Positions 17,389 through 26,158 of a stretch of 64,000 nt of DNA are shown here, in pieces. Every line of letters begins with the position of its first letter. Position 1 is the first letter of the stretch. The stretch lies in NCBI RefSeq assembly GCF_046159835.1, contig NZ_JBJXCY010000002.1, positions 1,116,001 to 1,180,000 of the forward strand, read 5' to 3'. The stretch comes from JACKJK01 sp046159835 (GTDB lineage Bacteria; Pseudomonadota; Alphaproteobacteria; Rhizobiales; Tepidamorphaceae). The position numbers were made by a program, and so were the translations under genes. A model generated the notes under the pieces. It was not told the DNA's origin, did no database searches, and saw only the letters and a program-made list of their open reading frames with translations.

Positions 17389-18968
17389 CAATGTCCCCAC
17401 AGGGCAGGGGCAAGCGTCTGGTCGGCAAGGATCAGATGGTTGAACCCATCAAATCCATGTTGCTCCACGAGGGTCGGCGTGTCTCGAAACAGTGACACTC
17501 CCAGCCCCGCGCGCCCATTTTCCGGCACAAACCCGAGAGCCTCAAGCAAGGTCGGCAGGACATCGACGGGCGAACTCGGTCGCGTCACCACCCTTACCGG
17601 CAGCTCTTCGCCGAACATCGTGAAGAACAGTCGGCGCTCGCCAATCGAAAGATCAGCAAACAGCGTGCGGTCGAGCGATACGTGGTCGCTTTGCAAAACC
17701 ACAACCGTATTGTCGAGAAGCCCTTCAGCCTGAGCCGTTTCCAGCATGCGCGCGACCAGACGGTTGGTGCACCCGATGGCACCGATGATGCCGCTCTTCT
17801 CCCCGCTCGCTTCGCTCTCGCTGCCCAGGCAGGCCTGCGACATGACGCCGTCGGGCTCGTGACCGCCAATCGTTTCAAGCACGATTCCGAATGGGTCGCC
17901 GCCTTGGGACGCGCGCAACACGCGTAGCGCCATCTGCAGAACTGCCCCGTCATCTACACCCCATATGGAAGCAGCCTCCGGATAGAGATGGAGGATGTCC
18001 GTATCATCGAGGACGCGCCGGAAACCGTGATCCAGGTTCAGTTTGTCGATGCCGCCAAAGGCCTGGTCCGAACCGAGGATGAAGGTCAGATCATAGCCTG
18101 CGCGCGCCAGTATGTCCCCAAGACACGTCGCGCCCGGCAGAAAGCTATCAAGACGAAAACGCCCGTTTATGCTCCTGTACCCCACCGGAAAAAGCGGCAC
18201 GCCACAACTGGAGGCAGCGATGCCTGCCACCGACCAGCGCGTGTGTGCGATCTGGCGCATGCCGGTTGCCAATACCCCGCGGGCCTCCAACGCCCACAAG
18301 GGCGCCATTGCCTCGGAGAATCGCGGGTTGTCAGCAAAGGTCCGCTCGGTGCTTTCAAGATAGATGTGCAGCAGGTTGCGCGGCGCCCCGCGCGGCCTCG
18401 CAAGAGCTGGTTCGATATAAAGCCGTGAAAGCGCGACGCGACTTTCCGGATCGACCGGCGCGAAGCTGCGTGCAAGGTGCCAAACAGCGGGATTGATAGC
18501 CAGAAAGGCGACACCCAGAAGGATATCGCCCCGCAATCCCATCCCGATCCGTCCGGAAATTCCAAACAGTCCGAGAATGATGAGGCCAAAACCCAGCAGG
18601 GTATTTCCGGTCATCCGCACCTGCTCGTAGACGCCATCGGACGAATCGAGGCCCGCGATCAGGTGAAACCAGATCGCGGGCCAATCGAACCAGCCGTACT
18701 CTGTTCGGAAATGATACCAGACCCCGATCAGCACCAGCGCCAGTGCCGAGAGCACCGGCCAGCCCATCCGCTGCTCGCCTCTTCGCAGGAAGAGGCACGC
18801 AACAAACAGCGCGGCGAACTGGACAATCGCCAGCGCGACCGCGAACCTGTCGCTGAAATCGAAGTGATACCGAAGCAGGTGGGCTATACCGGACGCGACC
18901 GCAAGGCTCGACAGGGCGAGCCATGGTGCAGCCCGAACCGTTGCGACGGCCCGACTCAGGGCAATCAT
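17388..18968 (-). CDS. OpgB/MdoB-like phosphoglycerol transferase, membrane sulfatase-fold
   Basis: 526-residue membrane protein: about five hydrophobic segments in the first 170 residues, then a periplasmic alkaline-phosphatase/sulfatase-fold domain. The region NLLHIYLESTERTF (metal-ligand Glu), HTRWSVAGIAASSCGVPLF (Ser in the position of the nucleophile), LGDILARAGYD and LQSDHVSLD (Asp-His metal ligands) closely follows the layout of OpgB (MdoB), which adds phosphoglycerol to osmoregulated periplasmic glucans. It starts 25 bases after sdhA and is coupled to the FkbM gene. Other transferases of this fold (LtaS, EptA-like) are possible, but the Ser-Val-Ala-Gly-Ile context favours OpgB. GTG starts at 18974 and 18971 are alternatives. 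Confidence 0.8.
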   Translation of the reverse strand: MIALSRAVATVRAAPWLALSSLAVASGIAHLLRYHFDFSDRFAVALAIVQFAALFVACLFLRRGEQRMGWPVLSALALVLIGVWYHFRTEYGWFDWPAIWFHLIAGLDSSDGVYEQVRMTGNTLLGFGLIILGLFGISGRIGMGLRGDILLGVAFLAINPAVWHLARSFAPVDPESRVALSRLYIEPALARPRGAPRNLLHIYLESTERTFADNPRFSEAMAPLWALEARGVLATGMRQIAHTRWSVAGIAASSCGVPLFPVGYRSINGRFRLDSFLPGATCLGDILARAGYDLTFILGSDQAFGGIDKLNLDHGFRRVLDDTDILHLYPEAASIWGVDDGAVLQMALRVLRASQGGDPFGIVLETIGGHEPDGVMSQACLGSESEASGEKSGIIGAIGCTNRLVARMLETAQAEGLLDNTVVVLQSDHVSLDRTLFADLSIGERRLFFTMFGEELPVRVVTRPSSPVDVLPTLLEALGFVPENGRAGLGVSLFRDTPTLVEQHGFDGFNHLILADQTLAPALWGH

Positions 18969-18993
18969 CACCACGACCGGGTATCAATCGAAA

Positions 18994-20901
18994 TCAATAA
19001 ACGCGTGCCTTGGGCTCGATATAGGCGATGTCGTTCGACATCGTGTAGGTGTGCACCGGCCGGTCGCCGATCGTCACCTTCCGCGATGCGTCATCCGCCC
19101 ATGCCAGCGTGTGCTTCATCCAGACCTTGTCGTTCCGGTCGGGATAGTCCTCGCGGGCATGCGCGCCGCGCGATTCCATCCGCTGGGACGCGGAATCCAT
19201 CGTCACGACGGCCTGGCTGATGAGGTTGTCGAACTCCAGCGTCTCGATCAGGTCGGTGTTCCAGATCAGCGAGCGGTCGGTGACGGAGATGTCTTCCTTG
19301 CCCGACCACACCTTGCGTATCTTTTCCTGGCCCTCTTCGAGGATCTCGCCGGTGCGGAACACCGCGCAGTTGGTCTGCATGGTCTTCTGCATCGACATGC
19401 GCAAGTCCGCCGTCGGCGTGCCGCCGCTGGCATTGCGGAAATGGTCGAGGCGCTCAACCGCCAGCGCGCCGGCATCCTCCGGCAAGTCGCGCTGCTTGGC
19501 CTCGGCTTCGACGACCTGCGCACAGCGCAGGCCCGCGGCACGGCCGAACACGACGAGGTCGATCAGCGAATTGGAGCCGAGGCGGTTCGCCCCGTGGACG
19601 GAGACGCACGCCGCTTCGCCGACCGCCATCAGGCCGGGCACGACCGTATCCGGGTCGCCGTTCTTGGACGTCAGCACTTCGCCCCAGAAATTCGTCGGGA
19701 TACCGCCCATGTTGTAATGGACTGTCGGCAGCACCGGGATCGGCTCGCGGGTCACGTCGACACCGGCGAAGATCTTCGCGGACTCCGAGATGCCGGGAAG
19801 GCGCTCGTGCAGGATCGCCGGGTCGAGATGCTCCAGATGCAGGTGGATGTGGTCGTCTTCCTTGCCCACACCGCGCCCGTCACGGATTTCCAGCGCCATC
19901 GAGCGCGACACCACATCACGCGAGGCGAGATCCTTGGCCGACGGCGCATAACGCTCCATGAAGCGCTCGCCCTCGGAATTGGTCAGGTACCCGCCTTCGC
20001 CGCGCGCCCCCTCGGTGATGAGGCAGCCCGCACCGTAGATGCCGGTCGGGTGGAACTGCACGAACTCCATGTCCTGCAACGGCAGACCGGCGCGCAGCAC
20101 CATCGCGTTGCCGTCACCGGTACAGGTGTGGGCCGAAGTGCAGGAGAAATAGGCGCGTCCGTATCCGCCGGTGGCCAGGATCACCATCTTCGCGCGGTAG
20201 CGGTGCAGCACGCCGGTTGCGAGATCGAGCGCCACGACACCACGGCACACCCCGTCCTCGTCCATGATGAGGTCGATGGCGAAATATTCCACGAAGAACT
20301 GAGCGTTGTGCTTCAGCGCCGCGCCGTAGAGCGTGTGCAGGATGGCGTGGCCGGTGCGGTCGGCCGCCGCGCAGGTGCGCTGCACGGGCGGTCCGGCACC
20401 GAAATTCTGCATGTGGCCGCCGAACGGGCGCTGGTAGATCTTGCCATCCTCGGTGCGCGAGAACGGCACGCCGTAGTGCTCCAGCTCGTAGACGGCAGCA
20501 GGTGCCTCGCGCACGAGATATTCAATCGAATCCTGGTCGCCCAGCCAGTCCGACCCCTTCACGGTGTCGTACATGTGCCAGCGCCAGTCGTCCGGCCCCA
20601 TGTTGGCGAGCGATGCGGCGATGCCGCCCTGTGCCGCAACCGTGTGCGAACGCGTCGGAAAGACCTTGGTGATGCAGGCGGTCTTTAGCCCCGCTTCCAC
20701 GCAACCCACGGTCGCGCGCAGGCCCGAGCCACCAGCCCCGACGACCACGACATCGAACGTGTGGTCGACGAACGGGTAGGCCTTGCCGTTGACGCCCGGT
20801 CCAGTTTTGCCACCGGCCTTGCCGCCAGCTTTGGACGCGTTCGAAACGGGCTTCTTCTTCACGGTTTTCCGGGCAGTGCCGGTTCCGGGTGCCTTGGCCA
20901 T
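18994..20901 (-). CDS. sdhA: Succinate dehydrogenase flavoprotein subunit with N-terminal extension
   Basis: FAD-bearing catalytic subunit of complex II. The core shows the dinucleotide motif VVVVGAGGSGLRAT, the His of the covalent FAD link in FPTRSHTVAAQGGI, and HGANRLGSNSLIDLVVFGRA. At 635 residues it is longer than usual because about 39 residues precede the normal AYPFVDHTFDVVVVG start. This extension is Lys/Gly/Thr-rich (TARKTVKKKPVSNASKAGGK) and has no internal Met to give the conventional start. sdhD ends six bases upstream. sdhB does not follow; an OpgB-like gene starts 25 bases after the stop. Confidence 0.96.
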   Translation of the reverse strand: MAKAPGTGTARKTVKKKPVSNASKAGGKAGGKTGPGVNGKAYPFVDHTFDVVVVGAGGSGLRATVGCVEAGLKTACITKVFPTRSHTVAAQGGIAASLANMGPDDWRWHMYDTVKGSDWLGDQDSIEYLVREAPAAVYELEHYGVPFSRTEDGKIYQRPFGGHMQNFGAGPPVQRTCAAADRTGHAILHTLYGAALKHNAQFFVEYFAIDLIMDEDGVCRGVVALDLATGVLHRYRAKMVILATGGYGRAYFSCTSAHTCTGDGNAMVLRAGLPLQDMEFVQFHPTGIYGAGCLITEGARGEGGYLTNSEGERFMERYAPSAKDLASRDVVSRSMALEIRDGRGVGKEDDHIHLHLEHLDPAILHERLPGISESAKIFAGVDVTREPIPVLPTVHYNMGGIPTNFWGEVLTSKNGDPDTVVPGLMAVGEAACVSVHGANRLGSNSLIDLVVFGRAAGLRCAQVVEAEAKQRDLPEDAGALAVERLDHFRNASGGTPTADLRMSMQKTMQTNCAVFRTGEILEEGQEKIRKVWSGKEDISVTDRSLIWNTDLIETLEFDNLISQAVVTMDSASQRMESRGAHAREDYPDRNDKVWMKHTLAWADDASRKVTIGDRPVHTYTMSNDIAYIEPKARVY

Positions 20902-20907
20902 GTGGCG

Positions 20908-21288
20908 TCAGCCTCCGAGTGCGAGTTTCAGGACGGCCAGCACGCCGACGATTCCGACGGCGGCTGCGAAAAAGATGTTGCCGATCAGCGCGGCGATCTT
21001 GGCCCCTTCACCGTGGACATAGTCCTCGATGATGACCTGCATGCCGATCTTCATGTGCATTACGCCGGAGACGATAAGCAGGATCAGCATACCCGCGACG
21101 AACGGGTTGGCGACGCGTGCGGCAAATTCGGCATGGGTGGAGCCGAGCGAGGCGAGCACGAACCACAGCAGGCCGATGACGAGAACCAGGTTGGCGAGCG
21201 CGGTGACGCGCTGCTTCCAGAAATGGTCCGTGCCCTCGTGGGCGGAGCCGAGGCCGCGAACGCGGGAAAGCGGAGTGCGCAGGGACAT
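20908..21288 (-). CDS. sdhD: Succinate dehydrogenase membrane anchor subunit
   Basis: 126-residue hydrophobic anchor with three transmembrane helices (ALANLVLVIGLLWFVLASLG, PFVAGMLILLIVSGVMHMK, IGNIFFAAAVGIVGVLAVL). It helps form the heme b and ubiquinone sites; the His in VMHMKIGMQVIIEDYVH fits the conserved heme-ligand region. The ATG at 21288 gives MSLRTPLSRVRGLGSAHEGT, a family-typical start. It sits between sdhC (14 bases) and sdhA (6 bases). Confidence 0.95.
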   Translation of the reverse strand: MSLRTPLSRVRGLGSAHEGTDHFWKQRVTALANLVLVIGLLWFVLASLGSTHAEFAARVANPFVAGMLILLIVSGVMHMKIGMQVIIEDYVHGEGAKIAALIGNIFFAAAVGIVGVLAVLKLALGG

Positions 21289-21302
21289 GTGAGCGTTCCT
21301 CC

Positions 21303-21716
21303 TCAGGCCATCACTGCGTAGGCGGCAACCCACACGACGAGCGTCAGCGTGATCGAGGCAGCGAGCGAAAGCCATGCAAGCCTGGACGCGGTGTGCTTGT
21401 CCAGCATCGCGCCCGTATCCCAGATGAAATGCCGGATGCCGCCGAACATGTGATGGATCAGCGCCCAGGTGTAGCCGAACAGGACCAGCTGGCCGAGAAT
21501 CGACCCCAGCAGCCACTGCGCATCGGCATACGCGTCGGCACCGCTCGCCGCACTGGCCAGCCAGTAGACGAGGATGAGCGTTCCGAAATAGAGCCCCGCG
21601 CCGGTGATGCGATGGATGATCGACATCGTCATCGTCACGGTCATCCGGTAGACCTGCAGATGCGGGGAGAGCGGGCGGGCGTCTGCGCCGCTACCTGCCT
21701 GGCTGTGTTCCGCCAT
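21303..21716 (-). CDS. sdhC: Succinate dehydrogenase cytochrome b556 subunit
   Basis: 137-residue membrane subunit of complex II, first gene of the sdh cluster. RPLSPHLQVYRMTVTM and SIIHRITGAGLYFGTL are the signature at the first helix, and LIHHMFGGIRHFIWD carries the conserved histidines for heme b. The ATG at 21716 gives the usual length. A candidate promoter lies just upstream (21763-21789). Confidence 0.95.
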   Translation of the reverse strand: MAEHSQAGSGADARPLSPHLQVYRMTVTMTMSIIHRITGAGLYFGTLILVYWLASAASGADAYADAQWLLGSILGQLVLFGYTWALIHHMFGGIRHFIWDTGAMLDKHTASRLAWLSLAASITLTLVVWVAAYAVMA

Positions 21717-21755
21717 GGACAATTGCCTCTGTTCGAGTGGGCCGCAATCTACGCG

Positions 21756-21789
21756 GCACTGCAATATAATCAATCGGCCAAAGGGTCAA
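21756..21789 (-). promoter_or_regulatory. Candidate sdhC promoter with ATATTGCAGTGC element
   Basis: On the minus strand TTGACC (21784-21789) and TATATT (21763-21768) form near-consensus boxes, but the 15-base spacer is short. The -10 overlaps ATATTGCAGTGC (21756-21767), also present upstream of the GNAT gene at 13707. The boxes lie about 50-70 bases before the sdhC start. Confidence 0.5.
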
Positions 21790-21989
21790 AGGGAACCCCC
21801 CCGTCGCACCAATCGTCGCAAGCAGCGTGAACGCGACCGCATCGTGATCGGATCAGCGCGGCTCCCAGCCCTTTCATCTCGGGAATGAATCGCAGCTTGC
21901 AGAATTAGACCAGCTGCGAATGAATTTATTAAGTTTCCGGTGCCTAATATCCCGGCAATTGCACATCCAAGAACCGGAGCGAAGTGGCA

Positions 21990-24092
21990 ATGCATCTCGG
22001 AAAACTGACGGCTTGGCTGCCCAAACTGCCGAAATTCTCCAAACTCCTTCCGGAGAACCTGACGACCGTCGACAAGAAGATCGGCTTCACGTTTGGCGTC
22101 TTCCTCGTGATCGCGCTGGGGGCAGGCTTCCTGTCCTACCAGTCGGGCAATCTCGTCGGGAAGCAGGGCATCGAGCTTGGCGCGCGCCAGGCACCGCTTG
22201 CCAAGTCCGCGACGCGAATCGAATTGACCGCGACTGAAGCGCAGCTTCTGTTCGAAAAGATCATGCAGGGTTCGTCGGACGCCGAGGTGGCCGAGGTCTG
22301 GGGCATTCTCGACCGCACCCGCGCCTATGCGCAGGCCATCATCGACGGCGGCACGGTTGACGGCACCGCAATCCTGCCGGCCAACAACCAGACCATCCGC
22401 GACATCGCCCAGAAGATCCTCGACGAGGAAGTCAATTTCCGCTCCATCGCGCAGATGCGGTACGACGCCTCCGCCGATGAGCAGGCAACCAGTGCGGAAC
22501 TGACCAGCCAGTACGACGCGCTTTACACCGAGACCATGGCCAGCCTTGAAAAGCTGTTCGACGTTCCGGTCGTGATGGTGGACCCGTCCGCAGCACGCGG
22601 CATCGGCAATGCCAAGTTCGATATCGTTCTCGCGGACTCCATCATCATCCGCCTGCTGAATGGCGACGAGAGCGCCTATTTCGGCGAGGCCTCGGACCTG
22701 TTCCAGAAGGCGCGCGGCGAACTCGACGGCATCAACCACCCGATCCTGCGCGAACAGCTCGATGCGGCGTCCGGCCTGATCGGCCGTCTGTCCATGACCG
22801 CCAGCGAACGCCACTCGGCGTCCGAGTCCGGCATGAGCGCCAGCGTCGCGGAAATTTTCAAGCAGTCCTTCACGGACTTCGTGGCGCTCGCCCGCGACGC
22901 AGACCAGCTTGTCAGCGCACAGATGATCGAGGGCATCAGCTTCCTTCACCAACAGGAGGCCAACGCCCTGACGATCACGGTTGCATCCTTCGCGGTGCTG
23001 ATCGCCCTGTTCCTGGCCGGCTCCTTTTACGTGTACAAGTTCATCGCGCGCCGACTGCGCCAGCTGTCCAACCTCGCCCAGACCTATGCCGACGGCCAGC
23101 TCGACGAGCCCATGCCGGCGTGGAACTCCAGGGACGAGCTGGGCTGGCTGCGTGAAAGCCTCGGCCACTTCCGAGAGGCCATGCAGGCACAGCTCGACCT
23201 GTCGAAGAAGATCGCCGAAGACGAGCAGAAGCGCCACGAACAGCAGCGCGAACTGCTGCGCAAGACGGCGGAAGAATTCGACGAGAAGACCCGCTCCTTC
23301 TTCGATGCGCTCGATTCGGTTGCAACCGATCTCGTCGGCGCGGTCGACTTGCTGGAGCAGGAAACCGGCAGCGCCGGTCAGGCGACCACCGAAACGCTGG
23401 CAGCCTCCGACAGCGCGTCTTCCAACGTGCAGACGGTTGCCGCGGCGGCCGAGGAACTCAGCGCCTCGATCTCCGAAATCGACCGCCAGATCGGCTCGAC
23501 CACGGAAATCATTTCCAAGGCCGCCCGCCATGCCGGCGACACCACGGGCAAGGTGCAGAGCCTGGCCCAGGCCGCCCAGAAGATCGGCGAAGTGGTGACG
23601 CTCATCCAGGACATCGCCGAGCAGACCAACCTTCTTGCCCTCAACGCCACCATCGAGGCGGCGCGCGCCGGCGAAGCGGGGCGCGGCTTCGCGGTCGTGG
23701 CCTCCGAGGTCAAGGAACTCGCCACCCAGACCGCAAAGGCAACCGAGGAAATCGCCAGCCAGGTGTCCGCCATCCAGGCCTCCACCAGCGACGCGGTGGG
23801 CGCCATTGGCGAGATCAGCGACACCATGCAGCAGATCGACACGAACACTGCCATGATCGCCTCGTCGATCAGCCAGCAGGGCAGCGCGACGTCGGAAATC
23901 AGCCAGAACGTTCAGGCTGCCGCCCAGCGCACCGGCGAAGTCGCCAGCAACATGTCAGCCGTGTCCGGCGCCATGGGCGAAGTGGCCCAGAACACGACCC
24001 GCGTGCGCGAAAGCTCCTCGCGCGTGTCCCATGACGCAGCCCAGCTGCGCCAGGCCGTGCAGACCTTCCTTCAGCAGTTGCAGGCCGCTTAA
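21990..24092 (+). CDS. Methyl-accepting chemotaxis protein
   Basis: Transmembrane chemoreceptor of about 700 residues. TM1 is at about 34-53 and TM2 at about 328-350, enclosing a ~275-residue periplasmic helical sensor domain of no obvious subtype. A HAMP domain follows TM2 (KFIARRLRQLSNLAQTYADG), then the cytoplasmic coiled-coil signalling domain with the conserved hairpin tip IAEQTNLLALNATIEAARAG. No CheB/R-tethering pentapeptide ends the protein (it stops at QLQAA). ATG 21990 lies ten bases after GGAG; GTG 21984 is possible. The gene diverges from sdhC and no other che genes are nearby, so it is an orphan receptor. Confidence 0.95.
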   Translation: MHLGKLTAWLPKLPKFSKLLPENLTTVDKKIGFTFGVFLVIALGAGFLSYQSGNLVGKQGIELGARQAPLAKSATRIELTATEAQLLFEKIMQGSSDAEVAEVWGILDRTRAYAQAIIDGGTVDGTAILPANNQTIRDIAQKILDEEVNFRSIAQMRYDASADEQATSAELTSQYDALYTETMASLEKLFDVPVVMVDPSAARGIGNAKFDIVLADSIIIRLLNGDESAYFGEASDLFQKARGELDGINHPILREQLDAASGLIGRLSMTASERHSASESGMSASVAEIFKQSFTDFVALARDADQLVSAQMIEGISFLHQQEANALTITVASFAVLIALFLAGSFYVYKFIARRLRQLSNLAQTYADGQLDEPMPAWNSRDELGWLRESLGHFREAMQAQLDLSKKIAEDEQKRHEQQRELLRKTAEEFDEKTRSFFDALDSVATDLVGAVDLLEQETGSAGQATTETLAASDSASSNVQTVAAAAEELSASISEIDRQIGSTTEIISKAARHAGDTTGKVQSLAQAAQKIGEVVTLIQDIAEQTNLLALNATIEAARAGEAGRGFAVVASEVKELATQTAKATEEIASQVSAIQASTSDAVGAIGEISDTMQQIDTNTAMIASSISQQGSATSEISQNVQAAAQRTGEVASNMSAVSGAMGEVAQNTTRVRESSSRVSHDAAQLRQAVQTFLQQLQAA

Positions 24093-24107
24093 GGGAAGAC
24101 GCGCGCC

Positions 24108-25166
24108 TCAGCCGCGACGCGGCATCAGAACCCAGTAGTCGAGGTCGAGCACGACGCTTGCGTCGTAGCTCGTCCCCTCGGCGAAGAGCGGGAAATCCGC
24201 ACACGAACGGTTCTTCACGCCCACGGAGCGCACGCGCAGTGCGCCCGTCCCTTCCCGGCCCGCCAGTTCCTGCGCGTCGGTGATTTCCGACCACGCGTAG
24301 ATCGTGTCACCGGCAAAGGCCGGGTTGACGTGTCGCCCGCCGTTGACTGCGGCGAAGTGGAACGCGTTGCCGAGGCCGTTGAAGGTAATCGACCGCACCA
24401 TCGAGATGACGTGCCCGCCATAGACCAGCCTGCGCCCGAAGCGGCCCTGGCCCTCCGTGTGCTGGTTGAAGTGGACCTTCGCGGTGTTCTGGTAGAGCCG
24501 GGTCGCAAGCTGGTGCTCGGCCTCCTCGATGGTGAAGCCGTCGACGTGGTCGATATGCTCGCCGACCTTGTAATCCTCGAAGAAGTGCGGCGAACCCGAA
24601 AGGTCGGCGTTCCATTCCGTCGCCTCGATGAACGGCACGGCATCGCCAAGCTGTTCCGGCGTCAGTGCAGCCGGCAGCGTCGGCACCACGGCTTCCGGCG
24701 CGGGCGAGGCCGCCGCGCGCTTTCGCACCAGCACCCAGCGCACGTATTCCAGCACCGGCTCGTCGTCCTGGTTGAACCCGCGCGAGGAAACATAGACGAT
24801 GCCGCTGTCGCCCTTCGACGTTTCCTTCACGCCGATGACCCTGGACACCGCATGCAGCGTGTCGCCGGGATAGACCGGCTGCAGGAACCGCATCCCCGCG
24901 TAGCCGAGATTGGCGATGGCGTTGAGCGAGATGTCCGGCACCGTCTTGCCGAAGACGATGTGGAAGACCAGCAGGTCGTCCACCGGCGAGCGCTCGTAGC
25001 CGATCGACTGCGCGAAGCTGTCGGCGGACTGCACCGCGAACCGCCCGCCGTAGAGCGCAGTGTAGAGCGCGACGTCGCCGGTCGTCACCGTGCGCGGCGT
25101 GGCATGGAAGATCTCCATGTCGACGTGGAAATCCTCGAAGAAATTGCCGGAATTGGTCTTGGTCAT
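24108..25166 (-). CDS. mch: Mesaconyl-CoA hydratase (double MaoC/hotdog dehydratase)
   Basis: 352-residue protein with two MaoC-like hotdog halves. The segments HATPRTVTTGDVALYTALYG and SPVDDLLVFHIVFGKTVPDI are close to what I recall of mesaconyl-CoA hydratase, which turns mesaconyl-C1-CoA into beta-methylmalyl-CoA in the ethylmalonyl-CoA pathway. The second half has KVHFNQHTEGQGRFGRRLVYGGHV. The ATG at 25166 overlaps the stop of the CoA-lyase gene as ATGA. The coupling to a malyl-CoA-type lyase, whose substrate is this enzyme's product, supports the assignment. A generic MaoC dehydratase remains possible. Confidence 0.82.
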   Translation of the reverse strand: MTKTNSGNFFEDFHVDMEIFHATPRTVTTGDVALYTALYGGRFAVQSADSFAQSIGYERSPVDDLLVFHIVFGKTVPDISLNAIANLGYAGMRFLQPVYPGDTLHAVSRVIGVKETSKGDSGIVYVSSRGFNQDDEPVLEYVRWVLVRKRAAASPAPEAVVPTLPAALTPEQLGDAVPFIEATEWNADLSGSPHFFEDYKVGEHIDHVDGFTIEEAEHQLATRLYQNTAKVHFNQHTEGQGRFGRRLVYGGHVISMVRSITFNGLGNAFHFAAVNGGRHVNPAFAGDTIYAWSEITDAQELAGREGTGALRVRSVGVKNRSCADFPLFAEGTSYDASVVLDLDYWVLMPRRG

Positions 25167-26044
25167 GCTGCCCCTCCACGGCCCGAAATGGCCTCGGCAA
25201 GCTGCACGGTTCGCTTCGCCATGTCGGCGTGCATGCGCTCCACCATGCGCCCGTTGAGATTGATCGCGCCCTTGCCGGCGTTTTCGGGCTGTTCGAAGGC
25301 CTCGATCACCGTGCGCGCATCGGCGACTTCCGCCTCGCTCGGCGCGAAGATGCAGTTGGCCGCAGCAATCTGCCCAGGATGGATCAGCGTCTTGCCGTCC
25401 ATGCCGAAATCGCGCCCATGCTCGCATTCCGCGATCAGCCCGTCCTCGTCCTTGAAGTCGTTGTAGACCCCGTCGATGATCGACAGACCGTGGGCGCAGG
25501 CCGCCGCCACGCAGATCGAAAGCCAGCCGACCATGCCGCGCCGCCCGTTGTCCAGCCGCGCGCCGGTTTCCTTGGCAAGGTCGTTGGTGCCCATCACAAA
25601 GCAGGAAAGCCGCGCGCTGCCCTCCTTCGCTGTGGCAGCGACTTCGCCGGCATTCAGCATGCCCAGCGGCGTTTCCATCATCGCCCAGAGTTTGATGCTC
25701 CTGGGCGCATGGCCCATGTGGCCGGTCAGCGTGAAGATGTCTGACGCCGACGAGACCTTCGGCGCGAGGATCGCGTCGGGCGCAGCGTCCACCGCTGCGG
25801 CGAGGTCGTCGCGCCCCCACGCAGTGTCCAGCCCGTTGATGCGGATCACCAGTTCGCGGTGGCCGTATCCGCCTGCCTTCACAGCCTCGCAGACCTGGCT
25901 TCGCGCGATCTCCTTGGCATCCGGCGCGACCGCGTCCTCGAGGTCGAGGATCAGCGCATCGGCATCCAGCGTCTTTGCCTTTTCCAGCGCGCGGGCGTTG
26001 GAACCGGGCATGTAGAGCACGCTGCGGCGGGGTCGGATCGACAT
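25163..26044 (-). CDS. HpcH/HpaI-CitE family CoA lyase (malyl-CoA lyase/thioesterase type)
   Basis: 293-residue TIM-barrel enzyme of the CitE/malyl-CoA family. It begins MSIRPRRSVLYMPGSNARAL and shows LILDLEDAVAPDAK with the Mg-binding acidic residues, LWAMMETPLGMLN and GMDGKTLIHPGQI. Family members cleave malyl-CoA or beta-methylmalyl-CoA, or hydrolyse (S)-malyl-CoA; the two cannot be told apart here, although the N-terminus is more like the Mcl2/CitE-type group than Mcl1. It is translationally coupled (ATGA) to the mesaconyl-CoA hydratase gene. Confidence 0.85.
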   Translation of the reverse strand: MSIRPRRSVLYMPGSNARALEKAKTLDADALILDLEDAVAPDAKEIARSQVCEAVKAGGYGHRELVIRINGLDTAWGRDDLAAAVDAAPDAILAPKVSSASDIFTLTGHMGHAPRSIKLWAMMETPLGMLNAGEVAATAKEGSARLSCFVMGTNDLAKETGARLDNGRRGMVGWLSICVAAACAHGLSIIDGVYNDFKDEDGLIAECEHGRDFGMDGKTLIHPGQIAAANCIFAPSEAEVADARTVIEAFEQPENAGKGAINLNGRMVERMHADMAKRTVQLAEAISGRGGAA

Positions 26045-26158
26045 CGAGGTCTCCTTGCTTGGTGAGAGGCTGCAGAGTGGCAGGTGGCGGACCGGCGGCA
26101 AACCTAGTCGCCGCCTTGGACCTGTGCCAGTGTCCTTTTGACTAGAATCGGGGCGCTG

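Noticed and set aside
21786..23531. 581-codon minus-strand frame opposite the chemoreceptor gene
   Set aside because: Shadow of the mcp coding sequence; the real product has TM, HAMP and signalling motifs.
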